Assembly (NCBI GenBank): GCA_018005585.1
Contig: JAGMZX010000029.1
Coordinates: forward strand, 1 to 46,572
DNA length: 46,572 nucleotides
DNA from: Candidatus Hydrogenedentota bacterium
GTDB lineage: Bacteria > Hydrogenedentota > Hydrogenedentia > Hydrogenedentales > JAGMZX01
Direction: 5' to 3'
The position numbers and the translations under genes were made by a program. Below are positions 23,176-32,066 of the stretch, one piece after another (position 1 is the stretch's first letter; each line of letters begins with the position of its first letter). The notes beneath the pieces are model-generated. The model worked only from the letters and a program-made list of their open reading frames with translations. It was not told where the DNA came from and did not search any database.

Positions 23176-25568
23176 CGTAGTTCCGCCTTGTGTTCTCTTT
23201 GGAGGGCTTTGAGTATTTTATCACAAGCTTTTTGCGTGTCGGCGTCGGTTAACGTGCGTTCCGCGGATTGGAACACGAAACCCAGGGCCACGCTCTTTTT
23301 TCCTGCGGGGACCGGTTTGCCCCGGTAGACGTCGAAAATATCGACACGCTCCAGTATCTTGCCGCCGGCGCGTTGGGCGGTGTCGCGCAAAGCACCGGCG
23401 GATACGGCATCGTCTACTACGACCGCCAGGTCTCGGAGAGACGGCGGGTAGGTTGGGAAAGTCTGGAACTGCGGATGCCGGGTCTTGCGCTGCAGCAGCG
23501 GTGACAGCGTAAGTTCCAATAGGTAAACGTCTTGTGGAATGTCAAACTGGCGGAGAACCTGCGGATGGAGGCGGCCGCAGCGTCCGATAATTGCGTCATG
23601 GACCGTGACGACCGCCGCCTGACCCTGCAAAAATACCTTACTCTCAAGCGGTGCGAACGTCGCTTCGGCTTGGAAGTACGCAAGGACGGTCTCTGCGACA
23701 CCTTTCAAATCGTAGAAATCGGCCGGGCGTTGCGAATGACTCCAATGCTGGGCATCCGCTGCGCCGCTCAGGGCAACGCCCAGGGTTGGCGGCTCGTCAG
23801 GCAGGTCCTGGCCGGGTCTGGGGCGGTACACGGGCCCGATTTCAAACAGGGCGAGGTTGGCCGAGCCGTGGCGGACATTCAAGCCGACATTGTGGATGAG
23901 ACCGGGCAACAAAGACGACCGCATGGTCGCTTGGCGTTCCGAAAGCGGGTTTTGCAGGCGAACCATGTCGAGATACGCTTCTTCGAGCCCCGCCTTGCGC
24001 ACGTCGTCCTCGGAGCTGAAGGTCCAATTGCAGACTTCGGTCAGGCCGTAGCCGACAAGGAGCCGCCGGAGCCCGCCGAGGATGCGATGCTCCGGCGCGA
24101 ATCGCTGTTCGACCGGCGGCACGGATGGCACCGTCGCGGGGAACTGGCCGAAACCGTGGAACCGGGCGACCTCCTCTATGAGGTCGGCCTCCTGAGCTAC
24201 GTCGTGCCGCCACGTGGGCACACGCACGGCACACGCCTCGGGCGTCGTGCTGGTGATTTCAAAGCCGAGTCCGGTCAGGTAGCCGCGTTGGCTGTCCGGC
24301 GGTACCTCCGCGCCGAGGAGCGCGTTGTTGCGCGCATAGCGCAGCGTGACTTCGCGGCGTGGCAGGGGCGCCGGATACGCGTCGAGGACGCCCTGGGCGA
24401 TTTCCGCGCCTGCAAGCTCCTGCATGAGCGCGGCGGCCCGGTCGATGGCGGTCCGGGCCATTTCGGGGTCGGCGCCGCGCTGGAAGCGCTGCGACGATTC
24501 GGTCATGAGCCCGAGTGCGCGCGAGGTGCGCCGGATGGAGACGGGGTCGAAGTAAGCGCTTTCGAGGAACACGGAGGCAGTCCCCTCCCCCACTTCGCTG
24601 TTTTCGCCGCCCATGATGCCGGCGACGGCCTGGGGCCGCCCGGCGTCGGCGATGACCAGCATCTGCTCGGTCAGCACGCGCGTTTCGCCATCCAGCGTGC
24701 GCATTGTTTCGCCGGCATGTGCGCGGCGGACGACTATCCGGTGCTCGGCCAGCAGATTGTAGTCGAACGCGTGGAGGGGGTGTCCGGTTTCGAGCAGAAC
24801 ATAGTTCGTTACATCGACCACGTTGTTGATGGGACGCTGGCCCGCAGCCAGCAGCCGCTTGCACATCCAGGCGGGCGACGGCCCGATCGTCACGTTCCGG
24901 AGTACGCGCCCAATGTATCGCGGACAGAGGTCCGGCGCATCATTTGTAACGGAAGAGTATTTCGATGCAGGCTCGCCAGATTCGCGGAGGCTGATTTGCG
25001 GCAGACGCAGTGGCGTGCCGTAGCGAGCGGCCAATTCGCGCGCGACGCCAATCATGCTGGCCCAGTCGCCCCGGTTTGGCAATACTTCAATCTCGAAGAT
25101 TACGTCATCGAGACCGAGATAGGGTTTGGCGTCTCTGCCGACGGGGATGTCCGGGTCCATGATGATCAGACCGGAATGGTCCTCGCCGAGGCCGAGTTCA
25201 TCGGCGGCGCACATCATGCCGTAGGATTCGACACCGCGCATCTTGCGTTTGGAAATTTCAAAGCCGCCCGCCAGTTTCGCGCCGACAATGGCCGTGGGCA
25301 CCTTGTCGCCGGCTTTCATGTTCTTCGCGCCGCAGATGATTTGAAGCGGCTCGCCCTGACCCACGTCCGTCTTGCACACGACGAGATTGTCCGCGTTTGG
25401 GTGTTGTTCGATAGACAGGATCTGTCCGACATAGACCTGGGTGATGTCCGCGCCGGGCCGTTCGATGGCCTCGATTTCGAGGCCGAGCATGGTCATGTCT
25501 CGGGCGAGCTGGTCCGGGTCGACTGCAATGTCCACATATTCTTTCAGCCAGTTTAGAGAGATGCGCAT
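23172..25568 (-). CDS. pheT: Phenylalanine-tRNA ligase, beta subunit
   Basis: A 798-residue subunit of the alpha2-beta2 enzyme that charges tRNA-Phe. The start MRISLNWLKEYVDIAVDPDQLARDMTMLGLE is typical. A tRNA-binding OB domain follows (about 40-150: VYVGQILSIEQHPNADNLVVCKTDVG...IICGAKNMKAGDKVPTAIVGAKLAGG), then the B3/B4 editing domain (LLAAGQRPINNVVDVTNYVLLETGHPLHAFD), the B5 domain, a pseudo-catalytic core, and the C-terminal ferredoxin-fold anticodon-binding domain (QTFPTYPPSLRDLAVVVDDAVS). Full length for the long form of the family. The ATG at 25568 is 2 bases after the pheS stop, and the stop overlaps the next gene by 4 bases. Confidence 0.97.
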   Translation of the reverse strand: MRISLNWLKEYVDIAVDPDQLARDMTMLGLEIEAIERPGADITQVYVGQILSIEQHPNADNLVVCKTDVGQGEPLQIICGAKNMKAGDKVPTAIVGAKLAGGFEISKRKMRGVESYGMMCAADELGLGEDHSGLIIMDPDIPVGRDAKPYLGLDDVIFEIEVLPNRGDWASMIGVARELAARYGTPLRLPQISLRESGEPASKYSSVTNDAPDLCPRYIGRVLRNVTIGPSPAWMCKRLLAAGQRPINNVVDVTNYVLLETGHPLHAFDYNLLAEHRIVVRRAHAGETMRTLDGETRVLTEQMLVIADAGRPQAVAGIMGGENSEVGEGTASVFLESAYFDPVSIRRTSRALGLMTESSQRFQRGADPEMARTAIDRAAALMQELAGAEIAQGVLDAYPAPLPRREVTLRYARNNALLGAEVPPDSQRGYLTGLGFEITSTTPEACAVRVPTWRHDVAQEADLIEEVARFHGFGQFPATVPSVPPVEQRFAPEHRILGGLRRLLVGYGLTEVCNWTFSSEDDVRKAGLEEAYLDMVRLQNPLSERQATMRSSLLPGLIHNVGLNVRHGSANLALFEIGPVYRPRPGQDLPDEPPTLGVALSGAADAQHWSHSQRPADFYDLKGVAETVLAYFQAEATFAPLESKVFLQGQAAVVTVHDAIIGRCGRLHPQVLRQFDIPQDVYLLELTLSPLLQRKTRHPQFQTFPTYPPSLRDLAVVVDDAVSAGALRDTAQRAGGKILERVDIFDVYRGKPVPAGKKSVALGFVFQSAERTLTDADTQKACDKILKALQREHKAELR

Positions 25569-25570
25569 GG

Positions 25571-26587
25571 TCAGAACTGCTCCAGGAATCGCACGTCGTT
25601 TTCGTAGAGGTAACTGATGCTGCTGATGGCGTGGCGCAGCATGGCGATCCGGTCTACGCCCATACCGAAGGCGAAGCCGGTGTAGGTTTCGTAGTCGTAA
25701 TTGGCATAGCGGAACACGTTGGGGTGCACCATGCCGCAGCCGAGGATTTCGAGCCAGCCGCTGTGCTTGCAGACGCGGCATCCGGTGCCCCTGCAAACCG
25801 AACACGAGATGTCCATCTCGGCGGATGGCTCGGTGAACGGGAAGAAGTGAGGCCGGAAACGGGTCTTGGTTTCGGGGCCAAAAAAGCGGCGGACGAACAA
25901 GGCGAGAGAACCCTTGAGGTCAGCAAAGGTGACATGCCGGTCGACGAGCAGCCCCTCGATCTGGTTGAACATGGGGCTATGACTTGCGTCATTGTCGACG
26001 CGATAGGTGCGCCCCGGCACCACGATGGCGACGGGCGGTTTCGTGCGTTCCATGACCCGCATCTGCACGGGCGATGTGTGCGTGCGCAGGACCACCCCCG
26101 GCTTGATGAAGAATGTGTCGTGGCTGTCTCGAGCGGGATGGTCGGGCGGCGTGTTCAGGCTGTCGAAATTGTAGTATTCCGTCTCAACATCCGGGCCGGC
26201 GGCGACCTGGAAACCCAATTCCGTAAATATTTCAACGATATCGTCGACCACCTGATTGATTACATGCATATGGCCGCGGCGCGGACGCCGTCCCGGCAGG
26301 GACAGATCCACGGCCTCGCCTGCGGCGCGCGCGGCAATCTCCCGTGCATCGAGTTCCTGTTTGCGCGCCTCCAAAGCGTCCGTGACGGCCTGCTTGGACT
26401 CATTGATGGCCTTGCCGAGCGCGGGCCGGTCCTCTGGAGCGGCTTCGCTCAGAATCCGCATCAACTCCGCGAAACGGCCCTTGCGCCCAAGGTACCGTAC
26501 GCGTGTCTCCTCAAGGGCGCGCAAGTCCTCCAGCGTGGCGATTTCGTTGATGGCCGTTTGACGTACCGCCTCACAATCCACGTTCAT
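25571..26587 (-). CDS. pheS: Phenylalanine-tRNA ligase, alpha subunit
   Basis: A 338-residue catalytic subunit of PheRS. An N-terminal coiled coil (1-85) is followed by the class II core: GHMHVINQVVDDIVEIFTELGFQVAAGPDVETEYYNFDSLNTPPDHPARD holds motif 1 and the substrate-side loop, LLRTHTSPVQ-like LRTHTSPVQMRVM follows, HSPMFNQIEG carries motif 2 elements, and GFAFGMGVDRIAMLRH is motif 3. A cysteine-rich insert CSVCRGTGCRVCKHSGWLEILGCGMVHP, seen in many bacterial PheS, precedes motif 3. No leader peptide or T-box was found upstream; the gene lies only 10 bases after yggS, so it probably relies on read-through from it. Confidence 0.97.
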   Translation of the reverse strand: MNVDCEAVRQTAINEIATLEDLRALEETRVRYLGRKGRFAELMRILSEAAPEDRPALGKAINESKQAVTDALEARKQELDAREIAARAAGEAVDLSLPGRRPRRGHMHVINQVVDDIVEIFTELGFQVAAGPDVETEYYNFDSLNTPPDHPARDSHDTFFIKPGVVLRTHTSPVQMRVMERTKPPVAIVVPGRTYRVDNDASHSPMFNQIEGLLVDRHVTFADLKGSLALFVRRFFGPETKTRFRPHFFPFTEPSAEMDISCSVCRGTGCRVCKHSGWLEILGCGMVHPNVFRYANYDYETYTGFAFGMGVDRIAMLRHAISSISYLYENDVRFLEQF

Positions 26588-26597
26588 GCTGGTCCCT

Positions 26598-27314
26598 TCA
26601 GTTCTTGGCCTCAGCGCCTATAAATAACGCCGTGCCTATGCGCACCTGCGTCGCGCCTTCCTCGACTGCGACCTCGAAATCGTCCGACATGCCCATGGAC
26701 CGCTCGGGCAGTTCCAGCCGGTCCGCCAGCAGGCGCAGACCGCCGAAGACACGCCGCAACTCCGGTTCCGGCGCGCCCAGGGGCGCCATGGTCATCAGAC
26801 CTTCCACCTTAAGGCGGTCGAGCGAGGCCATGTGTTTCAAGACCGTCTTGACGGCATCGGGCGCAAAACCGTGCTTCTGCGCCTCGCCGGAGACGTTCAC
26901 CTCAATAAGCACGCTGAGCCTGCGGTCCTGTTCGAGGCACCGCTGCTGCAAGGCATCGGCCAATTCGGTCCGGTCTACGGCATCCACGGTATCGAACAAT
27001 TCCACGACGTCCCGCGCCTTGCGGCGCTGCACGGCACCGATCATATGCCAGTGCACCGCGCTGCTTTCCAGCGCGGCAATCTTGGGGCGCGCCATCTCGA
27101 CGCGGTTTTCACCCAGATCGTCGACGCCAAGCGCTACCAGTGCGCGGATTTCATCCACGCCGACGGTCTTCGTGACCGCGACCATGCGAATGCTGTCCGA
27201 AGGCCGGTTCGCGCGGCTTGCGGCCTCCGCAATCCGGGCGCGTACGGCAGCCAGATTTCGTGCAATGCTCTCAGGCGCAACACTCACGGCGCGGTCTTCT
27301 TCCAGGCGGAGCAT
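26598..27314 (-). CDS. yggS: YggS family PLP-binding protein
   Basis: A 238-residue protein of the YggS/PLPBP family, which binds pyridoxal phosphate and helps PLP and amino-acid balance. The cofactor Lys lies in [18 protein letters not shown]; the barrel signatures [29 protein letters not shown] (HxIGxxQxxK), [16 protein letters not shown] and EGLMTMAP follow. [26 protein letters not shown]-like ends it, with FIG for FG. The start is uncertain: ATG at 27314 as given, or GTG at 27287, which has GGAAGA upstream and gives the more usual N-terminus. In many bacteria yggS lies near division genes; here it shares the strand with zapA, 4 kb away. Confidence 0.92.
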   Translation of the reverse strand: [238 protein letters not shown]

Positions 27315-27380
27315 ATCCCGCGCCGCCTGTATACCGGGTTTCCCGCCCGTTCCAGCCGGGACGTCCCCGTCGCGCGGCAG

Positions 27381-28931
27381 TCACGGCGACTCCGCGGAAT
27401 CTTGGTCGAGCAGGCGCAAACGCGTCTCCTCGTCCGTTTCGCGCAGCACCGCCTTCTTCTCGGACGTGGACAGGGGAATCCCTGCTTGCTGCTTGTACTC
27501 GATAATGAGCCGCGATGCCTCGTCCCAGAAGGCGCTGCTCTGCCAGCGGGCATGTTCGAGAAGGGCAATGGCCTCGAGATGGCGCCCTTCTTCCGCCAGT
27601 TTCAGCGCCTCAATCCGGTAGACGCGTCCCACCGCAAAGGATTCGTTCATTTCGCCGTAAATGGCTTTCGCCTTGTCATACGCCTGGAAAGCCAGCTGGC
27701 GCTTCTCTTGCCTGGTTTCGGGGTCTTCCGCGGCGCGCGCATCGGCCAGGATACGGTCGCCTTCCTGTTCTTCGAGGAGTGCTTCATTGCGCTTGATGAA
27801 GCGCGGCGCGACGATGTTGTCGGGAAACCGGCGGAGATAATCGCGCCAGCCGCGCAACGCGTCGCGGTACTGTCTGTTCAGTTCCATGCACTGGTAGAGC
27901 TGGCGGGGCACCCACCGTTCGTGCGGCAGGCGCGTGGCCTGCGTGAGGTATCTGACCGCATTGGCATAGTCGTGCAGCTTATTGCGGAAGTGAGCGAAGC
28001 CTTGTTCAAAATAGAGCTTGTATTCGCGCGGGTTGTTCCGGATGCCGTCATCGAGATAGTCCACCGCCATGTAATAGTACCGCTCCTTCTCGCCCGCGAG
28101 CACGTTATGCGCAGCCAGCCACTGCTTGTCCTGGGGTTTGGTCTCCCCCATGCCCGCCGTCAGGTTGTAGGCGAGATGCCATGCGCCGACGAGGTACGCG
28201 TCGACGAATTTGGGGTCGAGCATGACGGTCGTCTTCATGAGCGGCAGCATGCGGTGCGTCATGCCCATGTGCCAGTACTTGTCCACTTGCAGCCAGACAA
28301 AATTCGCGGCGATCTTCCGGAAGCCAAAGAAGAGATTGAACAGGTTTACACCGGAACTCTGGGCCTCCGCGATGTCCACATCGCGCGCGAAAGCGAGTTG
28401 ACCCGCGCTTAGATAGCGGTGGAAATCTTCACGCGCTTCCTGCAGCAGCGGGCTTGTCGCCAGCCCCCAGACTACGCCCTCCGGGTCGCCTTCGCCCATC
28501 AGCCGGACAAGTGCCGCTTCGCTTTCAGGTGCGTTCGGGTCGCCGCCCAGTTCGCCTCGTGTGGCCGCGAGTACGCGGGAGAAGAGCTCCCGGTCTCTCG
28601 GTTTTCCCGATGCAATAGCGGGATCAGATAACGCGGCGACCATGCCGGAGCCCAAAGCGCCCGCAAAACCCGTTGGGGCGGGCAAGACGGCGGCGCTACC
28701 GACGGCATCCGCCGTGATGGCGAGCGCCCGCGTGCCCGTGTTCCATTGCTCCGCAGGCCTTCCTTGGGCGTCCTGGCCGACGAGATACACCTCGGCGGTG
28801 ACGCCGTCGAGCCATCGATAGAACCGCTCCGATTCGCGCAGATGCCGCAGACGGGTCCCTTGGATTGAACCCAGGGCCAGCAGGGCGATCAGGCCGGCGA
28901 TTAGACCAATATGAGCCAGTCGATGCGGCAT
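27381..28931 (-). CDS. Membrane-anchored TPR protein linked to an ABC-2 transporter
   Basis: A 516-residue protein with one N-terminal membrane helix (about 5-24: LAHIGLIAGLIALLALGSI). A Gly/Ala-rich region and a helical region follow, with LFNLFFGFRKIAANFVWLQVDKYWHMG, where the aromatic-rich segment may touch the membrane. TPR-like repeats lie between about 225 and 440 (VDAYLVGAWHLAYNL, YYYMAVDYLDDGIRNNPREYKLYFEQGFAHFRNKLHDYANAVRYLTQATRLP). It starts 4 bases after the stop of the ABC permease gene, so it is most probably a periplasmic accessory of that transporter. I know no characterised member. The ATG at 28931 was chosen because the longer frame overlaps the permease. Confidence 0.78.
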   Translation of the reverse strand: MPHRLAHIGLIAGLIALLALGSIQGTRLRHLRESERFYRWLDGVTAEVYLVGQDAQGRPAEQWNTGTRALAITADAVGSAAVLPAPTGFAGALGSGMVAALSDPAIASGKPRDRELFSRVLAATRGELGGDPNAPESEAALVRLMGEGDPEGVVWGLATSPLLQEAREDFHRYLSAGQLAFARDVDIAEAQSSGVNLFNLFFGFRKIAANFVWLQVDKYWHMGMTHRMLPLMKTTVMLDPKFVDAYLVGAWHLAYNLTAGMGETKPQDKQWLAAHNVLAGEKERYYYMAVDYLDDGIRNNPREYKLYFEQGFAHFRNKLHDYANAVRYLTQATRLPHERWVPRQLYQCMELNRQYRDALRGWRDYLRRFPDNIVAPRFIKRNEALLEEQEGDRILADARAAEDPETRQEKRQLAFQAYDKAKAIYGEMNESFAVGRVYRIEALKLAEEGRHLEAIALLEHARWQSSAFWDEASRLIIEYKQQAGIPLSTSEKKAVLRETDEETRLRLLDQDSAESP

Positions 28932-28935
28932 GACT

Positions 28936-29841
28936 TCAGATTTCCTTGCGGCGGTAGAAGAGATAGGCCAACAAGAAACCCGATGCGGCATAAACCAGAC
29001 CGTACATAATGAGTTGCGGTATGAGGTCGATGGTCGGCGGGTCGTTCGGCGGCTTGTCCAGTATCTGCATTTTCAGGTCGTATTCCTGCAGGTTGGGCAA
29101 GACGCGGTACAGGCTTTCAGCAAGTCCGCCCACCAATTTTTCGATGGAAAATGCGTCGTAGAGGTCGCGGAGGCCTTCGAACCCGGCCCAGCCCTTCCAG
29201 CCGGAGCGCACCCCCACGTCCTTCAGGTATTCCGTCAGGCTTCCGGTGATCCAGACGAACAGGCCGCCGATGGTGGGCAGCACGGCGGATGTGGACGTGC
29301 ACGAAATGGCGAACGTGAACGCGGATACGATGAGGAACTCGAAGTACGTGAAAAAAATGGACCAGAGGAGCAGCGTGGGCATGACGCCCTGGCGGAAATA
29401 TAAGAGCATGAAGAACAAGGCGCCCATGAGGCCCAGATTAATCAGCACAATAAGTTGTACGCCCACGAACTTGCCCAGCAGATACTGGAACCTGCGCACG
29501 GGCTTGGAGAGGATCGTGTAGACCACACGGTTTTCCAACTCGGTCGGCACCGCCGATGCGGAGACGAAAATGGTTATGAGTACGCCGAAAATCGATATGG
29601 AAGTGACGCAGATGTCCTTGACCAGCTTTAGTGAGGGGTCTTTTTCCACGTCGCCCACAGTCGTCGGGTTCAGGAACGCGCCCATAAAGCTCGACCCGAA
29701 GATGACAAGCAAGCTCAGGATAAGAAAGCCGACAAGGGTCTTCTTGCGAATACCTTCGCGGTAGGTATACCTGGCGATGGTCCAGGGTCCGCGCAGCGAG
29801 GCAAGGAGCCCGCCTGCTGAAGTTCTTGCTACGCCGTTCAT
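28936..29841 (-). CDS. ABC-2 type transporter permease
   Basis: A 301-residue membrane protein with six hydrophobic segments. It begins with WTIARYTYREGIRKKTLVGFLILSLLVIFGSSFM, the usual ABC-2 start (TxREGIRxKxL). ELENRVVYTILSKPVRRFQYLLGKFVGVQ is the coupling segment typical of these permeases. A large loop between the fifth and sixth membrane segments (about 190-270: TEYLKDVGVRSGWKGWAGFEGLRDLYDAFSIEKLVGG) is probably periplasmic. It ends in a short basic tail YRRKEI. The ATG at 29841 overlaps the ATPase stop (ATGA). Together with the ATPase and TPR protein it forms a three-part transport or envelope system; the substrate is unknown. Confidence 0.88.
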   Translation of the reverse strand: MNGVARTSAGGLLASLRGPWTIARYTYREGIRKKTLVGFLILSLLVIFGSSFMGAFLNPTTVGDVEKDPSLKLVKDICVTSISIFGVLITIFVSASAVPTELENRVVYTILSKPVRRFQYLLGKFVGVQLIVLINLGLMGALFFMLLYFRQGVMPTLLLWSIFFTYFEFLIVSAFTFAISCTSTSAVLPTIGGLFVWITGSLTEYLKDVGVRSGWKGWAGFEGLRDLYDAFSIEKLVGGLAESLYRVLPNLQEYDLKMQILDKPPNDPPTIDLIPQLIMYGLVYAASGFLLAYLFYRRKEI

Positions 29842-30788
29842 ACCGTTGCCTTCCTTATGGCCGCTTCCGCCGCGCCCACAACGCGGACAAAGAGCTCTTC
29901 GAGCGTTTCCCGCCGCGGCGCGACGCTGAGCAGGCGCAGACCCGCTGCCTTGCACCGGTCCAGGGCCTCATAGAGATGGGCCTCATCGGGCACGCGCAGC
30001 TTGACGCGGTCTGCCACCTTGTCTTCCACCGTAAAGCCCGCATTCTCCAGCATTTTCACGCCCTGCTCGCCACCCGAGACGAGGATAGTCACCTCGCGGT
30101 CCGTCAGCAGTTCGTGAATCGGTCCCTGGGTCTGGAGCACGCCACCGCTCAGGATGCCGATGCGGTCGCTGATGAGTTCCACTTCGAGCAGTTCGTGACT
30201 GCTGATGAGCAGCGTCTTGCCCTCGTCGCGCAGGCGAGCCAGAATGTCCCGGATTTCCTTGCGTGCAATCGGGTCCAGGCCGGTGGTCGGTTCGTCCAGG
30301 ATCAGAATCTGCGGGTCGCTGATGAGGGCCTGCGCGAGGCCGATACGCTGTCGCATGCCCTTCGAGTAGCCACGCAGAAGACGCTTGCGCGCGTAAGTCA
30401 TGCCAACCGTTTCCATGACGGCGTCAATGCGTTTTTCGAGGTCCTTGCCGCCGAGGCCGTAGAGTTGGCCGTAAAACCGCAGGATTTCCTCACCTTTCAG
30501 GAAATCGGGATAATATGCGCCCTCAGGCAGATAGCCAATGTTCTGGCGGACTTTGCGGGAAGTGATTGCCTCCGTGCCGAGAATCTTGATCTGGCCTGAC
30601 GTGGGAAAAATCAGGCCGAGCAACAGCTTGATGGTGGTCGTCTTGCCGGAGCCGTTTGGGCCAAGATAGCCGTAGATTTCCCCGCTGTGGACGGCCAGGT
30701 TCAGGTCCTTGAGGGCGGCCACATCCTGGCTGCCGAAGGCCCCTTCGTAGGTCTTGCTCAAGTTGAAAGTCTCAATAATAACCGACAC
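29838..30788 (-). CDS. ABC transporter ATP-binding protein (ABC-2 export type)
   Basis: A 316-residue ATPase. Walker A is GPNGSGKTT (about 43-51), the Q-loop lies near IGYLPEGAYYPDFLKGEE, the signature is GYSKGMRQRIGLAQAL with SKG in place of SGG, Walker B is ILILDEPTTGLDP, and the switch His is in ISSHELLEVE. A C-terminal domain (about 235-316) like the accessory domain of ABC-2 ATPases ends it. The GTG at 30788 was chosen because GAGAGG lies 9 bases upstream and the protein then starts IIETFNLSKTYEG; the longer frame adds a Pro/Arg-rich non-family extension. First gene of a string running to zapA. Confidence 0.93.
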   Translation of the reverse strand: MSVIIETFNLSKTYEGAFGSQDVAALKDLNLAVHSGEIYGYLGPNGSGKTTTIKLLLGLIFPTSGQIKILGTEAITSRKVRQNIGYLPEGAYYPDFLKGEEILRFYGQLYGLGGKDLEKRIDAVMETVGMTYARKRLLRGYSKGMRQRIGLAQALISDPQILILDEPTTGLDPIARKEIRDILARLRDEGKTLLISSHELLEVELISDRIGILSGGVLQTQGPIHELLTDREVTILVSGGEQGVKMLENAGFTVEDKVADRVKLRVPDEAHLYEALDRCKAAGLRLLSVAPRRETLEELFVRVVGAAEAAIRKATV

Positions 30789-30925
30789 GGCCGCATGCCT
30801 CTCGTTCTTGGTTGCTGGGACGTGCCAGCCGGAACCCACCGGCTCCGGCGCCGTCATACCCCGAGAACCAGGCCAAGCCGCGAAAGACCTGGCCAAGAAA
30901 ACGATGATAACAGGAGAATCACAGT

Positions 30926-31960
30926 CTAATCAAAAGCAGGTGCCTCAGTGGTTTGCGCGCCTGCACCAGCTTTCTCTTGTTCCACCCAGGCGATGAGATC
31001 GGCTGCGTCAGGCATCGTGCCGTCCCACGATCGGACGGCGACGCCATTGCGGACGAACGAGAGCCGTGGCGGTTCGCGGTCGATGTAGGTAACAAAGGTA
31101 AGGAAGTCGTTGCCGAGACTGAACGTAGGGAACAGGGCGCCGGTTGTGATGCGAAACTCATCGACCGTACCCGGTTCCGGCTCGTAACAGAGGCCCAGCA
31201 GCGGGGGCAGCACGTCGGGGCGCAACGTGTATTCGTTCAGCGTGGGCACGCTGGCCATGCAATGTTCGCAGGTGGCGCTCAATAGGGCCACCAGATACGT
31301 GCCGCGTCCGAGATGGTACTGCTGTCCTGTCTCGTCTTCGAACTCAAATTGGGCAAATGGCCGTGCAGGGGACGCGGTTTCCACGGGGTCCGCTCCCTGA
31401 CCTTGCGCCTGCTCCCGCGGCGGCTTGACGCCGGGCATTCCCGCATAGAGTTCCAGATAAGACGTGCCAAGAGCCGCTGCTGCCACAAGCAGCGTGGCGA
31501 CGCCCGCATCCAGTGCCTGGAACGCGGCAGCGGGCCCGCTATCCTGACGCCGGAATCCCAGCCACGCCCAGGCGGTGCAAGCCATTAATCCGAGATTCTT
31601 TGCCGTTGAGACGCCGGGGCTCATGCGGAGTTCACCCATACAGCCGCAGTCCTTGAGCCCGTGAAAGGCCCACGCATACAGGATCAAGCCGGTAAAAGCG
31701 AGCAGCACGAGTTGCACCACGGCCAATACCAGCGTGCGCGGACGCAAGCCAACGAGCATAGCCGCGCCAAGGGCGATTTCGAGCGTGATGAAGAACAGTG
31801 CGGCCGGCCCGAGCAAAGCCTTGTTCTCGAGAACGTGGTATTCGTGTATTTGCACGGCGAACAGCGCAGGGTGCTGGACCTTTAACAGCGCGGTAAACAC
31901 GAAGAAAGCTCCGAGCAGCAACTCGACGGGACGGGCGGTAATTTGCAGCAAGCGTGACAT
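30926..31960 (-). CDS. MauE/DoxX-type membrane domain fused to a thioredoxin-like domain
   Basis: A 344-residue protein. Residues 1-165 hold four or five membrane helices of the MauE/DoxX type, with PVELLLGAFFVFTALLKVQHP at the start, an ETALG-like LEIALGAAMLVG, and the paired cysteines of LKDCGCMGE (Cys105, Cys107). After a Pro/Gln-rich linker (about 175-200), residues 205-335 are thioredoxin-like, with the redox motif S-A-T-C231-E-H-C234 and a late VRNGVAVRSWDGTMPDAADLIAWV. The order suggests electron transfer from the membrane to a periplasmic dithiol, as MauE partners do. The ATG at 31960 lies in a weak ribosome site context. Partner unknown. Confidence 0.85.
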   Translation of the reverse strand: MSRLLQITARPVELLLGAFFVFTALLKVQHPALFAVQIHEYHVLENKALLGPAALFFITLEIALGAAMLVGLRPRTLVLAVVQLVLLAFTGLILYAWAFHGLKDCGCMGELRMSPGVSTAKNLGLMACTAWAWLGFRRQDSGPAAAFQALDAGVATLLVAAAALGTSYLELYAGMPGVKPPREQAQGQGADPVETASPARPFAQFEFEDETGQQYHLGRGTYLVALLSATCEHCMASVPTLNEYTLRPDVLPPLLGLCYEPEPGTVDEFRITTGALFPTFSLGNDFLTFVTYIDREPPRLSFVRNGVAVRSWDGTMPDAADLIAWVEQEKAGAGAQTTEAPAFD

Positions 31961-32066
31961 CAGATGGCGGTCTCCAACTGCTTATGACTTAACGATTGGG
32001 AACAATACAAAGGGAACACCGAAGCATCGGCCGTTATGCGGGATGCGGCGCGCCGGAGAGGCGGCG

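Noticed and set aside
23532-25556. Plus-strand frame of 674 codons
   Set aside because: Opposite pheT; no recognisable domain.
26588-26640. T-box or leader peptide before pheS
   Set aside because: yggS ends 10 bases upstream and no leader, specifier loop or Phe-rich peptide is visible.
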